Made by a program: the position numbers and the translations under genes
Notes under the pieces: generated by a model
The model's input: only the letters and a program-made list of their open reading frames with translations
What the model was told of the DNA's origin: nothing
Databases searched by the model: none
Shown: positions 32,700 through 41,863 of the stretch, piece by piece
Position numbering within the stretch: position 1 is the stretch's first letter
Layout: each line of letters opens with the position of its first letter
Source of the DNA: Mangrovimicrobium sp033283385
GTDB lineage: Bacteria; Pseudomonadota; Gammaproteobacteria; Pseudomonadales; Halieaceae
DNA: 64,000 nucleotides
Assembly (NCBI GenBank): GCA_033283385.1
Contig: JAWMQQ010000002.1
Span: forward strand, 620,001 to 684,000
Direction of reading: 5' to 3'

Positions 32700-34102
32700 G
32701 GCTGGCTGCGCGCCTCCAGTTTCGCGCGCGCTCGCCCGGCGGCAGCCGCCACCTGCGCCGGCGCGGTGCCGCCCAGGTGATCGCGGGCGGCGATCGAGCC
32801 CTCCAGCGTCAGCACCTCGTAGACATCCTCGCCGATATCCGCGTGGAAGCCCTGCAGGGTCGCAAGATCCATCTCTGCCAGGTCCCTGCCGCTGGCGACA
32901 CCTTCGGCTACCGCCTTGCCGACGACCTCGTGGGCATCGCGGAAGGGCAGCCCCTTGCGCACCAGGTAGTCCGCGAGGTCGGTGGCGGTGGAGAACCCGC
33001 GCCGCGCCGCCTCGCGCATGACCTCCTCGCGCGGGCGAATCGCCGGCACCATGTCGGCGAAGGCACGCAGGGAATCGAGCAGGGTATCGACCGTGTCGAA
33101 CAGGGGCTCCTTGTCCTCCTGGTTGTCCTTGTTGTAGGCCAGCGGCTGGCTTTTCATCAGGGTCAGCAGGGAGACCAGGTGGCCGTTGACCCGGCCGACC
33201 TTGCCGCGCACCAGTTCGGGGACGTCCGGGTTTTTCTTCTGCGGCATGATCGACGAGCCGGTACAGAAGCGGTCCGGCAGCTCGATAAAGTTGAACTGCG
33301 CGGAGGTCCAGATCACCAGTTCCTCGGACATGCGCGACAGGTGGGTCATCAGCAGCGCGCCGAAGGCGCAGAATTCGATGGCGAAGTCGCGATCGGATAC
33401 CGAGTCCAGGGAGTTTTCCGTGGGGGCATCGAAACCCAGTGCCGCGGCGGTGTGTTCGCGGTCGATGGGATAGGTGGTGCCGGCCAGCGCCGCGGCGCCC
33501 AGGGGTGAGCGGTTCATGCGTGCGCGGCAGTCCAGCAGCCGCCCGTAATCGCGCTCCAGCATCTCGTTCCAGGCCAGCAGGTGATGACCGAAGGCGACCG
33601 GCTGGGCGGTCTGCAGGTGCGTGAAGCCGGGCATGATTGTCGCCGTGTGCTGCGCCGCCAGGGATACGATGCCGGATTGCAGCCGGGTGAGTTCGCCGGC
33701 GATGGCATCGCAGGCGCCGCGCAGGTAGAGGCGGATATCGGTGGCGACCTGGTCGTTGCGGGAGCGCCCGGTGTGCAGCTTCTTGCCGGTGATGCCGATA
33801 AGCGCGGTCAGCCGCGACTCGATGTTCATATGCACGTCTTCCAGTTCCACCGACCAGGCGAACGTACCATCGCGAATCTCGCCTTCGACCTTAGCCAGCC
33901 CCTGCTCGATCTGGGCCAACTCGTCAGCGCTCAGGACGCCGACCTTGCACAGCATGCGCGCGTGGGCCAGCGAGCCGCGGATGTCCTCCATGGCCATGCG
34001 CTGGTCGAATTCCACCGACGCGGTAAAGCGCTGCACGAAGCTGTCGGTCGCCTCGGCGAAGCGGCCGCCCCAGAGCTTGCTGGTCTGTTCCTGGTTGCTC
34101 AT
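32696..34102 (-). CDS. argH: Argininosuccinate lyase
   Basis: 468 residues. Cleaves argininosuccinate to arginine and fumarate. The superfamily signature GSSIMPQKKNPD is intact and the catalytic His region LHTGRSRNDQVATD and FTHLQTAQPV are present. The ATG at 34102 gives the family start MSNQEQTSKLWGGRF; the frame extends 24 codons upstream without conservation. Its stop lies in a REP element. It is divergent from algZ, as in Pseudomonas. Confidence 0.97.
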   Translation of the reverse strand: MSNQEQTSKLWGGRFAEATDSFVQRFTASVEFDQRMAMEDIRGSLAHARMLCKVGVLSADELAQIEQGLAKVEGEIRDGTFAWSVELEDVHMNIESRLTALIGITGKKLHTGRSRNDQVATDIRLYLRGACDAIAGELTRLQSGIVSLAAQHTATIMPGFTHLQTAQPVAFGHHLLAWNEMLERDYGRLLDCRARMNRSPLGAAALAGTTYPIDREHTAAALGFDAPTENSLDSVSDRDFAIEFCAFGALLMTHLSRMSEELVIWTSAQFNFIELPDRFCTGSSIMPQKKNPDVPELVRGKVGRVNGHLVSLLTLMKSQPLAYNKDNQEDKEPLFDTVDTLLDSLRAFADMVPAIRPREEVMREAARRGFSTATDLADYLVRKGLPFRDAHEVVGKAVAEGVASGRDLAEMDLATLQGFHADIGEDVYEVLTLEGSIAARDHLGGTAPAQVAAAAGRARAKLEARSQP

Positions 34103-34207
34103 GAAATTTCCTGTGCTCGAAGCCGGGCCCGCGGAGTGACTATTTCGGCTTGTCCGGGCCCGAAAGGGGTGCAAGTATACCAGCTATGTCGGCGCGGAAA
34201 CGAATAC

Positions 34208-35272
34208 ATGGAGCCTGCGCGCAGTAAACAACAACAGGGGCGCCAGGCCCCGACCCGGGGCGAATATTTCATTCCCGAGCTTTGCGGACCGCGGCCCGTC
34301 CTGCTCATGATCCTGCTCACGGAACTGATGGTGCTGGTGTACACACTGGCCAGCAGTTCGCTGCCGGCGTTCGACTGGGACATGCTCGCCTTCGGCTCGC
34401 TGGTCTCCCAGTGGGTAGTGCTGGGTAGTGCGTTCTTCCTGTGCCTGTCGCGGGGCTGGCTGAACCGGCTGTCCCTGCCGATGGCCTCCGCTGCGTGCTT
34501 CGGGGTGGTCGCGGTGGTGACGTCCGTGACCAGTGTCGCGGCCATCCAGCTGCTGCCATGGCTGCTGGGTACCGTCGGCGACCACGCCTGGTGGCTGCTG
34601 CGCAACCTGCTGGTGGCCTGCGTCCTCACCGGTATCGTCCTGCGCTATTTCTTCCTGCAGCAGCAGTTGCGCCTGCGCGAACAGCTTGAATTGCAGGCGC
34701 GGCTGGACTCGCTGCGGGCGCGCATCCGCCCGCACTTCCTGTTCAACACCCTCAACAGCATCGCCAGCCTGATCGAGTCGCACCCCGGGGCGGCCGAGCA
34801 GGCGGTGGAAGACCTGGCGGAACTGTTCCGCGCCAGCCTGAAGGAAAGCCAGGACGATACCTGCGTGGCCGACGAATTGCGGCTGTGCGAGCTGTACCTC
34901 GGAATCGAGCAGCTGCGCCTCGGCGAGCGCCTGGGCGTCGAGTGGCAGGTTGAGCCCGCCGCGCGCGAGGCGCGCATGCCCAGCCTGGTGTTGCAGCCGC
35001 TGGTGGAGAACGCGGTCTACCACGGTATTGCGCAGCTGCCCGAGGGTGGCCGTATCCGCATAGAGGTCAGACGGCAGGGCGAGCGGATTCACGCGGTGGT
35101 GGAGAATCCCGTTCCGCAGCGCATCGCCGATTCCGGCGGTCACCAGATGGGTTTGAGCAACGTGGCGCAGCGGCTGCAGGCGATTTTTGGCGCCGACGCC
35201 AGGCTGGAAGTCTCACCGGGGGAGGGAATGTTTCGTATCGAACTGGGTTACGACCCGAGGCAATCGCCGTGA
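34208..35272 (+). CDS. algZ: Sensor histidine kinase AlgZ/FimS (LytS-type)
   Basis: 354 residues. About four to six hydrophobic segments fill residues 30-150, followed by a His_kinase-type (PF06580) domain with the phosphoacceptor box RPHFLFNTLNSI and the ATP-binding PLVENAVYHGI and HQMGLSNVAQRL. In Pseudomonas AlgZ/FimS controls AlgR, affecting twitching, biofilm and alginate. Its overlapping partner algR and the gene order argH-algZ-algR-hemC-hemD match Pseudomonas exactly. An upstream extension of the frame is not conserved. The signal sensed is unknown. Confidence 0.93.
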   Translation: MEPARSKQQQGRQAPTRGEYFIPELCGPRPVLLMILLTELMVLVYTLASSSLPAFDWDMLAFGSLVSQWVVLGSAFFLCLSRGWLNRLSLPMASAACFGVVAVVTSVTSVAAIQLLPWLLGTVGDHAWWLLRNLLVACVLTGIVLRYFFLQQQLRLREQLELQARLDSLRARIRPHFLFNTLNSIASLIESHPGAAEQAVEDLAELFRASLKESQDDTCVADELRLCELYLGIEQLRLGERLGVEWQVEPAAREARMPSLVLQPLVENAVYHGIAQLPEGGRIRIEVRRQGERIHAVVENPVPQRIADSGGHQMGLSNVAQRLQAIFGADARLEVSPGEGMFRIELGYDPRQSP

Positions 35273-36000
35273 AAATCCTGGTTGTCGACGACGAGCCACT
35301 GGCGAGGGAGCGCCTGCTGCGCCTGCTGGCGCGCCTGCGTCCCGGGGATGAATGCCTGCAGGCGGCGGACGGCCGCGAGGCGCTGGAACTGGTGGAGCAG
35401 GCGAATCCGGACTTGCTGCTGCTGGATATCCGCATGCCCGGCGTGGACGGCATCGAAGTGGCGGCGCTCGCCGCCCGCCGCGATTCACCGCCGGCGGTGG
35501 TGTTCTGTACCGCCTACGATGAATACGCCCTGCAGGCCCTGCAACACCACGCGGTCGCCTACCTGCTCAAGCCGGTGCGCGAGACGGCGCTGGCGCAAGC
35601 CCTGGCCGGCGCTTCGCGGGTGAACCGTGTGCAGCTGGCCAGCCTGCGCCGGCAGGGGGCGTCTACCGCGCGCACCGCGGTGAGCTGCCATACCCACCGC
35701 GGCTACGAATCGCTGCCGGTGGAGCAGCTGCGCTGCTTTATCGCCGGGCAGAAATACGTCACCGCCGTCGCGCCTGATCGCGAACTGCTGCTGCCGGAGA
35801 CGCTGAAGGAGCTCGAAGAGGAATTCGCAGACAGTTTCGTACGGGTGCACCGCAATGCCCTGGTATCCCTGCGGCACCTGTCTCGCCTGGAAAAACGCGG
35901 CGACGGCCAGTGGTACGCCGTCATCGACGATGTAGACGTCAGCCCGGCGGTGAGCCGCCGCCTGCTGCCCAACGTCAAGCAACGCCTGTCCGGGCATTGA
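35269..36000 (+). CDS. algR: LytTR-type response regulator AlgR
   Basis: 243 residues, starting at a GTG that overlaps the algZ stop (GTGA). The receiver domain has D7/D8, the phosphorylation site D53 (LLLLDIRMPG) and the switch lysine in YLLKPV. The C-terminal LytTR DNA-binding domain (about 140-240) contains RCFIAGQKYVTAVAPDRE and SFVRVHRNALVSLRHL. AlgR binds direct repeats upstream of pilus and virulence genes in Pseudomonas; targets here are unknown, but the pilin-like gene at 6566 is one candidate to test. Confidence 0.95.
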   Translation: MKILVVDDEPLARERLLRLLARLRPGDECLQAADGREALELVEQANPDLLLLDIRMPGVDGIEVAALAARRDSPPAVVFCTAYDEYALQALQHHAVAYLLKPVRETALAQALAGASRVNRVQLASLRRQGASTARTAVSCHTHRGYESLPVEQLRCFIAGQKYVTAVAPDRELLLPETLKELEEEFADSFVRVHRNALVSLRHLSRLEKRGDGQWYAVIDDVDVSPAVSRRLLPNVKQRLSGH

Positions 36001-36100
36001 TGAGCGGACTCCTGCGGCCACTGCACGACTGGCACTGAAGGGGGCGGGCAGCGGTGGTATCATGGCGCCCGCTCCAGCCGAGAACCCCGAGGAAAGTTTG

Positions 36101-37033
36101 ATGCCCCAGCGCCGACTCGTCATCGCCACCCGCGAAAGCCCGCTCGCGCTGTGGCAGGCCGAATATGTTCGCGACGCACTGCAGCGCGCGCACCCGGACC
36201 TGTCGGTGGAGTTGCTGGGGATGACCTCCCGTGGCGACCAGTTGCTGGATGTTCCGCTGGCCAAGGTCGGCGGCAAGGGCCTGTTCGTCAAGGAACTGGA
36301 AACCGCCCTGCTGGACGGCAGCGCGGATATCGCCGTGCACTCGATGAAAGACGTGCCGATGGAATTTCCCGGGGGCCTCGAGCTGGGGGTCATCTGTGAG
36401 CGGGAGGACCCCACCGACGCCTTCGTCAGTAATCGCTACGACGATGTCGACGCGCTGCCCGCGGGCGCCGTGGTCGGCACCTCCAGCCTGCGCCGCGAAT
36501 GCCAGCTGCGCGAGCGCCGCCCGGACCTGCAGGTGAAATTCCTGCGCGGCAACGTCAACACGCGGTTGCGCAAACTCGACGAGGGCGAGTTCGACGCCAT
36601 CATCCTCGCCAGCGCGGGGCTGATGCGGCTGAACATGCACGAGCGGATAGCGGCGCGCCTGCGCCCGGAGGATTCGCTGCCCGCCGGCGGCCAGGGCGCG
36701 GTAGGCATCGAGCTGCGCAGCGCGGATAGCGAAACACTGGCCCTGCTGGCTCCGCTGCACCACGAGGCCACCGCCATTCGGGTGCGGGCGGAGCGCGCCA
36801 TGAACCGCCACCTGCAGGGCAGCTGTGAAGTGCCCATCGCCTGCTACGCCCAACTGCTGGGTGACGACGAACTGTACCTGCGCGGGCTGGTCGGCCGCGC
36901 GGATGGCAGCGAGATATTGCGCGCCGAGGCCCGCGCCACGCCTGCGCAGGCCGAGCAACTGGGGGTGACGGTGGCGAAGAGCCTGCTCGAACAGGGCGCC
37001 GCCGCCATACTCGCCGGAATCCGCGGTGGCTGA
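36101..37033 (+). CDS. hemC: Porphobilinogen deaminase (hydroxymethylbilane synthase)
   Basis: 310 residues. Joins four porphobilinogens to hydroxymethylbilane. The dipyrromethane cofactor Cys is C242 (QGSCEVPIACY), the same number as in E. coli. Conserved arginines are in TSSLRRECQLRERRPDL and LRGNVNTRLRKLD. The ATG at 36101 has a GAGGAAA ribosome site; an upstream frame opening at 36062 lacks one. The stop overlaps the hemD start by 8 bp. Confidence 0.97.
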   Translation: MPQRRLVIATRESPLALWQAEYVRDALQRAHPDLSVELLGMTSRGDQLLDVPLAKVGGKGLFVKELETALLDGSADIAVHSMKDVPMEFPGGLELGVICEREDPTDAFVSNRYDDVDALPAGAVVGTSSLRRECQLRERRPDLQVKFLRGNVNTRLRKLDEGEFDAIILASAGLMRLNMHERIAARLRPEDSLPAGGQGAVGIELRSADSETLALLAPLHHEATAIRVRAERAMNRHLQGSCEVPIACYAQLLGDDELYLRGLVGRADGSEILRAEARATPAQAEQLGVTVAKSLLEQGAAAILAGIRGG

Positions 37034-37802
37034 CGACACGGTCCTCGTCACGCGTCCCGCGGGGCAGGCCGGCCCCCTGCTGCAATCGCTGCAGGAGGCG
37101 GGTTTCGAGGCGCTGCACCAGCCGTTACTGGAACTGCATCCGCTGGGAGAATTGCCTGCGGAGCTGAAGCGCCTGGTCATGGACCTGGATCTCTACCAGC
37201 ACGTGATCTTCATCAGCGCCAACGCGGTGCAGATCGGCTTCGACTTCATCGACGATTACTGGCCTCAGCCGCCCGCGGGTTTGCACTGGTACGCCATAGG
37301 CGCTTCCACCGCACAGCTGCTGCGCGACCGTGGCCTCGATCCACTGGTCCCGGCAAGGCGCATGGACAGTGAGGGCCTGCTGGCGCTGGAGTCATTGCAG
37401 CAGGTTTCCGGGGAGCGCGTCCTGATCGTCAAGGGCGAAGGCGGGCGCGGCATGATCCGGCAGCAGCTCATTGAACGCGGCGCACAGGTGGACGAGTTCG
37501 CCTGCTATCGAAGGGGCTGCCCGTCACTGCCTGCGGGAGCGATGGAGGAGCTGCTGTATGGCCGCGGTGTCGCCGCCATCCTGGTCAGCAGCGGCGAGGG
37601 CCTGGAGAACCTCTTGAGATTGCTTAGCGCCGGAGAAACAACTAAGTTTAGGGATATTGCCCTTGTCGTACCCTCATCGCGGGTGGCGGAGCAGGCGCGG
37701 TCGGCGGGCTTCGGCCAGGTGGAAACTGCGGACAATGCTTCGGATACAGCGATGCTCGATGCATTGCAGCGGTGGGCGAGCCGGAGACAGATGAGTGAGT
37801 GA
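37026..37802 (+). CDS. hemD: Uroporphyrinogen-III synthase
   Basis: 258 residues, starting at GTG inside the end of hemC. Cyclises hydroxymethylbilane with ring-D inversion. The family is poorly conserved; recognisable parts are VLVTRPAGQAGPL, FISANAV, LIVKGEGGRGMIRQQL and LVSSGEGLENLL, which match Pseudomonas HemD. It is placed between hemC and hemX and overlaps hemX by 8 bp. Confidence comes mainly from the operon and those segments. Confidence 0.92.
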   Translation: MADDTVLVTRPAGQAGPLLQSLQEAGFEALHQPLLELHPLGELPAELKRLVMDLDLYQHVIFISANAVQIGFDFIDDYWPQPPAGLHWYAIGASTAQLLRDRGLDPLVPARRMDSEGLLALESLQQVSGERVLIVKGEGGRGMIRQQLIERGAQVDEFACYRRGCPSLPAGAMEELLYGRGVAAILVSSGEGLENLLRLLSAGETTKFRDIALVVPSSRVAEQARSAGFGQVETADNASDTAMLDALQRWASRRQMSE

Positions 37803-39027
37803 AAAAGACAATAACGAACCGCGGGACGCGGGTGACACAAGCGGGGACGCCACCAGTGCCGGGGAATCAGCGGTTCCAATTCCGGCGGTAGAAGCAACCC
37901 CTGCGGCGAAGGCGACCGCCAGGCCCTCCGGTGCCGGCGGCGCCGCCCCTGGCAATCCTCCCCCTGCGCGCTCCGGCAGCGCTTTTCCCGGCTGGTTGGC
38001 CCTGTTGCTGGTGCTGGCGCTTGCCGGCGGCCTGGTCTGGGTACTGCTGCAGGCGCAGCAGCGCGAGCACACCCTCCTGCAGCGCCTGGATGCGCTCGAG
38101 TCCCGTTCCGGCGGCGCGAGCGAGGCGATTTCAGCGAGCGAAACCCGCCTGCGTGACGACATGACGCGCGCGGCCAGTGCCAGCGCGGCGGAGCGCGAGG
38201 CGCAGTCTGCAAAAATTGAAGCCCTGTCGCGCAAGCTCGAGAGCCAGGCGCAAATGCTGGATCGTTTCAGCGCGACGGATGAGGACAGCTGGCTGCGCGC
38301 CGAGGCCCAGTACCTGCTGCGTCTGGCCAACCAGCGCGTGCTGATGGCGCGCGACCCCGGGTCCGCCCTCGCCCTGTTGCAGAGCGCGGACGGCATCCTG
38401 CATGACCTGGACGACCCGGCGCTGTACGACGCGCGCGCCGCCGTCGCCGCGGAAATCGCCGACCTGCGCGCGGTACCCGTGGTGGATGTCGAAGGTATCT
38501 ACCTGCGGCTATCGGCGCTGATCGACCAGGCGGGAAAACTGAAAATCTTCCAGATGCCTGAGGCCCCCGTCCACGATACCGCGCCGGAAAATGCCGAAAG
38601 CTGGCAGGTTCGCCTGCGGCGCGGCTATGAGCAGGCATTGCAGAAACTCTCGGACTTTATCGTGATTCGCCGCCGCGACGTGCCGATGCAGGCGCTGATG
38701 GACCCGCAGTGGGAGGGGCTGGTGCGGCAAAACCTGCGCATGTTGCTGGAGCAGGCGCAGGTCGCGCTGCTCTCGGGCAACCAGACGCTCTACGGCGCCA
38801 GCCTGGAGCGCGCGCGGCACTGGGTTGCGCAGTTCGCTGAAACCGATACCGCCGCGGCCCGGGCCATGGACGAGGAACTGGTAGCGCTGCAGCAGCAGAC
38901 CATCGAAGTGAACATGCCGGACCTGTCGCGCTCACTGCGTGCGCTGGACGCGGCCATTCGCCAGCCCCAGCCCAAACCCCGGCAGCCGGAGCCCCAGCCG
39001 CAGCTTCAGCCCGAGGGGGTGAACTAA
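37795..39027 (+). CDS. hemX: HemX family protein (uroporphyrinogen-III C-methyltransferase-like, membrane-anchored)
   Basis: 410 residues starting at GTG. A charged, Pro/Ala-rich cytoplasmic N terminus (about 1-65) precedes one transmembrane helix (about 67-85), then a coiled coil (about 90-160) and a helical periplasmic domain with WLRAEAQYLLRLANQRVLM, the family landmark. The C terminus is Pro/Gln-rich. Though often named a uroporphyrinogen methyltransferase, it lacks the methyltransferase fold, and its precise role in haem synthesis is unclear. Confidence 0.9.
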   Translation: MSEKDNNEPRDAGDTSGDATSAGESAVPIPAVEATPAAKATARPSGAGGAAPGNPPPARSGSAFPGWLALLLVLALAGGLVWVLLQAQQREHTLLQRLDALESRSGGASEAISASETRLRDDMTRAASASAAEREAQSAKIEALSRKLESQAQMLDRFSATDEDSWLRAEAQYLLRLANQRVLMARDPGSALALLQSADGILHDLDDPALYDARAAVAAEIADLRAVPVVDVEGIYLRLSALIDQAGKLKIFQMPEAPVHDTAPENAESWQVRLRRGYEQALQKLSDFIVIRRRDVPMQALMDPQWEGLVRQNLRMLLEQAQVALLSGNQTLYGASLERARHWVAQFAETDTAAARAMDEELVALQQQTIEVNMPDLSRSLRALDAAIRQPQPKPRQPEPQPQLQPEGVN

Positions 39028-39030
39028 GCC

Positions 39031-40293
39031 ATGCGCAGGCTCTTCGTGCTGATCCTTGTCGCCCTGCTCCTGGGGGTGGGTATCGTCGCGGTCATCGAGA
39101 CCGACCCCGGCTACGTGTTGATCGCTTATCGCAACTACACCCTGGAGACCAGCCTGTGGGTCGGCCTGCTGGTACTGGCGGTATTTACCTTCATCGTATA
39201 CGCGGTGGTACGCCTGGTGCGCCGACTGGTCGGCGGCCAGAACTCCCTCGCCGGATGGATTGACAGCCGTCGCTCGCGGGCCTCCACGCGGCTGACTACC
39301 CGCGGCCTGATCAGCTACACCGAGGGCAACTGGGAGCGCGCGCGCAGCCAGTTGCTGCGCGGGGTCAAGGCCAGCGAAGCGCCGTTGCTCAACTACCTGG
39401 TCGCCGCCCGCGCCAGCTACCAGCTCGGCGACGCGGACAAGGTGCGCGAGTACCTCGGCGCGGCGCAGGAGACCGAATCAGAGGCGGGTATTGCAGTCGA
39501 GTTGACCCACGCCGAACTGCGCCTGCAGTCCGGTGAGTATGAGCAGGCCCTGGCGACGCTGGTACGGGCTCGCCGCAACGCGGCGCGTCACCCGCACGTG
39601 CTCGACCTGCTGCAGCAGGCCTATTACGGCCTGCAGGACTGGCCGGCGTTGGCCGACCTGCTGCCCGAACTGAAGAAACACAAGGTACTCGGCCCCGCGC
39701 AACTGGAAGCGCTGGAGCGGGAAATCTACAGCGGCCTGCTGCAGAGCAGTGCAGCGGCGGACAAGGAGCGCACCGGCGAACCGCTGCGCCAGGCCTGGGA
39801 GCGCGTGCCGGCGGCGCTCAAGCAGGATCCGGAAATGATCAACGACTACGTGGCCCTGCTGATTCGCGATGGCTACCACGCGGCGGCGGACAAGGTCGTG
39901 CGGCGCATGCTCAAGCACCACTGGGACCCGGCGCTGGTGCGCAAGTACAGCGAAGTGATCACGGAGGACGGATCGAAGCAGCTTACCCAGGCGGAAAAAT
40001 GGCTCGCCACGCAGGGCGAGGATGCGCAGCTGCTGCTGTGCCTGGGCCGCCTTGCGGCGCGGGAGAAACTCTGGGGCAAGGCCCGTGATTACTTCGAGCG
40101 CTGCTACCAGCGCGAGCGCTCACCGGAGGTGTGCGCGGAGCTCGGTCGCCTGTTGCAGGCACTGGGCGAGCCGCGCGTGGCCAACGCCTATTATCGCGAG
40201 GGCCTGCAGTTGCAGGTCGGCGAACTTCCCGCGCTGCCGATGCCCGAGCAGTCCGCCCACTCCATCGCCAAGCGCCTGGCGTCCTCGTCGTAG
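39031..40293 (+). CDS. hemY: HemY N-terminal domain protein (TPR membrane protein)
   Basis: 420 residues. Two N-terminal transmembrane helices (about 3-25 and 41-63) are followed by LVGGQ and GRxxxxR-like sequences and then TPR repeats (for example GLISYTEGNWERARSQLLRG and CLGRLAAREKLWGKARDYFERCY). It is the last gene of the hemCDXY operon and has no enzymatic motif; it is not the protoporphyrinogen oxidase also called HemY. The TAG stop at 40291 lies in the GTAG foot of a REP element. Confidence 0.92.
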   Translation: MRRLFVLILVALLLGVGIVAVIETDPGYVLIAYRNYTLETSLWVGLLVLAVFTFIVYAVVRLVRRLVGGQNSLAGWIDSRRSRASTRLTTRGLISYTEGNWERARSQLLRGVKASEAPLLNYLVAARASYQLGDADKVREYLGAAQETESEAGIAVELTHAELRLQSGEYEQALATLVRARRNAARHPHVLDLLQQAYYGLQDWPALADLLPELKKHKVLGPAQLEALEREIYSGLLQSSAAADKERTGEPLRQAWERVPAALKQDPEMINDYVALLIRDGYHAAADKVVRRMLKHHWDPALVRKYSEVITEDGSKQLTQAEKWLATQGEDAQLLLCLGRLAAREKLWGKARDYFERCYQRERSPEVCAELGRLLQALGEPRVANAYYREGLQLQVGELPALPMPEQSAHSIAKRLASSS

Positions 40294-40318
40294 GAGCGCG
40301 CTCTGCGCGCGATCCTAC
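40290..40318. repeat. REP element between convergent hemY and ubiD
   Basis: A palindromic unit beginning GTAGGAGCGCGCT and ending GCGCGATCCTAC. The GTAG at the left end gives the hemY stop, and the CTAC at the right end gives, on the other strand, the ubiD stop. The element covers essentially the whole 21-bp gap between the two coding regions. Confidence 0.9.
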
Positions 40319-41802
40319 GGAAGGGGAATACCGAGTTCGTCCCAGATCGCGTCCACACGCTGTTTCACGGCCGCATCCATCTCGATGGGCCGGCCCCATT
40401 CGCGATCCGTCTCGCCCGGCCACTTGTGGGTCGCGTCGAAGCCCAGCTTGGAACCGAGGCCGGAAACCGGTGAAGCGAAATCCAGGTAGTCGATGGGTGT
40501 GTTGTCGATAAACACGCAGTCCCGGCGCGGGTCCATGCGCGTGGTGATCGCCCAGATCACGTCCTTCCAGTCCCGCGCGTTGACGTCCTCGTCGGTGACG
40601 ATGACGAACTTGGTGTACATGAACTGGCGCAGGAAGGACCACACGCCGAGCATCACACGCTTGGCGTGGCCGGGATACTCCTTGCGCATGGTCACCACCG
40701 CGAGGCGGTAGGAGCAGCCTTCCGGCGGCAGGTAGAAGTCGACGATCTCCGGAAACTGCTTTTTCAGCAGCGGTACCACCACCTCGTTCAGCGCGACGCC
40801 GAGTACCGCGGGTTCGTCCGGAGGACGGCCGGTGTAGGTGCTGTGGTAGATCGGGTCCTCGCGGTGGGTGATCGCCTCCACGGTAAATACCGGGAACTGT
40901 TCGACCTCGTTGTAGTAGCCCGTGTGGTCGCCGAAGGGTCCCTCGTCTGCGACCTCACCGGGAGCGAGGTAGCCTTCCAGGATGAACTCCGCGCTGGCGG
41001 GCACCTGCAGGCCGTGCTCGCGGCAGCGCGCAGTGAAGCACTCCGCCACCTCGGTCTTGTCGCCGCGCAACAAACCGGCGAAGGCGTATTCCGAGAGCGT
41101 GTCCGGCACCGGAGTCACCGCGCCCAGCGTGGTCGCTGGATCGGCGCCCAGCGCCACGGCGACAGGGTAGGGTTCGCCCGGATGGCGCTGCTGCCAGTCG
41201 CGGTAGTCCAGCGCGCCGCCGCGGTGCGACAGCCAGCGCATGATCAGCTTGTTCCTGCCGATCAATTGCATGCGGTAAATGCCAAGGTTCTGCCGCTCCT
41301 TTTCGGGCCCGCGCGTGATGACCAGCGGCCAGGTTACCAGCGGTCCGGCGTCCCCCGGCCAGCAGGTCTGGATGGGCAGGCGGTACAGGTCGACTTCGTC
41401 CCCGGTCTTCGCGTGGTACTGGCAGGGCGGGTTGCGCACCAGCTTCGGCGACATGTGCAGCACCTGCTTCAGCACCGGCGCCTTGTCCACGAGATCGCGC
41501 ATACCCTTCGGCGGGTCCGGCTGGCGCAGGTAGGCCAGCAGTTCACCGATCTCCCCCAGCGCCTCGACATTATCCGCACCCATACCCAGCGCAACCCGCT
41601 GCTCGGTACCGAACAGGTTCGCCAGCACCGGCACGTCGTGCCCCTTCGGGTTCTCGAACAACAGCGCGGGACCGCCGGCACGCAGCGTGCGATCGGCGAT
41701 CTCGGTCATTTCCAGGTAGGGGTCGACTTCCGCCGCAATACGAACGAGTTCACCGCGCTGTTCCAGCGCGGCGATGAATTCCCTGAGGTCTTTGTACTTC
41801 AC
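40315..41802 (-). CDS. ubiD: 4-hydroxy-3-polyprenylbenzoate decarboxylase UbiD
   Basis: 495 residues, the usual length. Prenylated-FMN-dependent decarboxylase of ubiquinone synthesis. UbiD landmarks are present: KYKDLREFIAALEQRGELVRI at the N terminus, DLYRLPIQTCWPGD, and the E-x-P-FGDHTGYY segment containing catalytic residues. The start is a GTG at 41802 (other starts upstream fall in the inverted repeat and are not conserved). The stop lies in a REP element. A prenyltransferase-like UbiX partner is not in the window. Confidence 0.95.
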   Translation of the reverse strand: MKYKDLREFIAALEQRGELVRIAAEVDPYLEMTEIADRTLRAGGPALLFENPKGHDVPVLANLFGTEQRVALGMGADNVEALGEIGELLAYLRQPDPPKGMRDLVDKAPVLKQVLHMSPKLVRNPPCQYHAKTGDEVDLYRLPIQTCWPGDAGPLVTWPLVITRGPEKERQNLGIYRMQLIGRNKLIMRWLSHRGGALDYRDWQQRHPGEPYPVAVALGADPATTLGAVTPVPDTLSEYAFAGLLRGDKTEVAECFTARCREHGLQVPASAEFILEGYLAPGEVADEGPFGDHTGYYNEVEQFPVFTVEAITHREDPIYHSTYTGRPPDEPAVLGVALNEVVVPLLKKQFPEIVDFYLPPEGCSYRLAVVTMRKEYPGHAKRVMLGVWSFLRQFMYTKFVIVTDEDVNARDWKDVIWAITTRMDPRRDCVFIDNTPIDYLDFASPVSGLGSKLGFDATHKWPGETDREWGRPIEMDAAVKQRVDAIWDELGIPLP

Positions 41803-41863
41803 GCGTGAGTGTCCATTGGTTTTCGGGAAGACACTACAGCCGGTCGAAGCTGTGTGCAATGGA

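Noticed and set aside
37795..39027. HemX as an active uroporphyrinogen-III C-methyltransferase
   Set aside because: The methyltransferase fold motifs are absent; the annotation is historical.
39031..40293. HemY as protoporphyrinogen oxidase
   Set aside because: There is no FAD-binding motif; it is the TPR membrane protein of the gammaproteobacterial hem operon.
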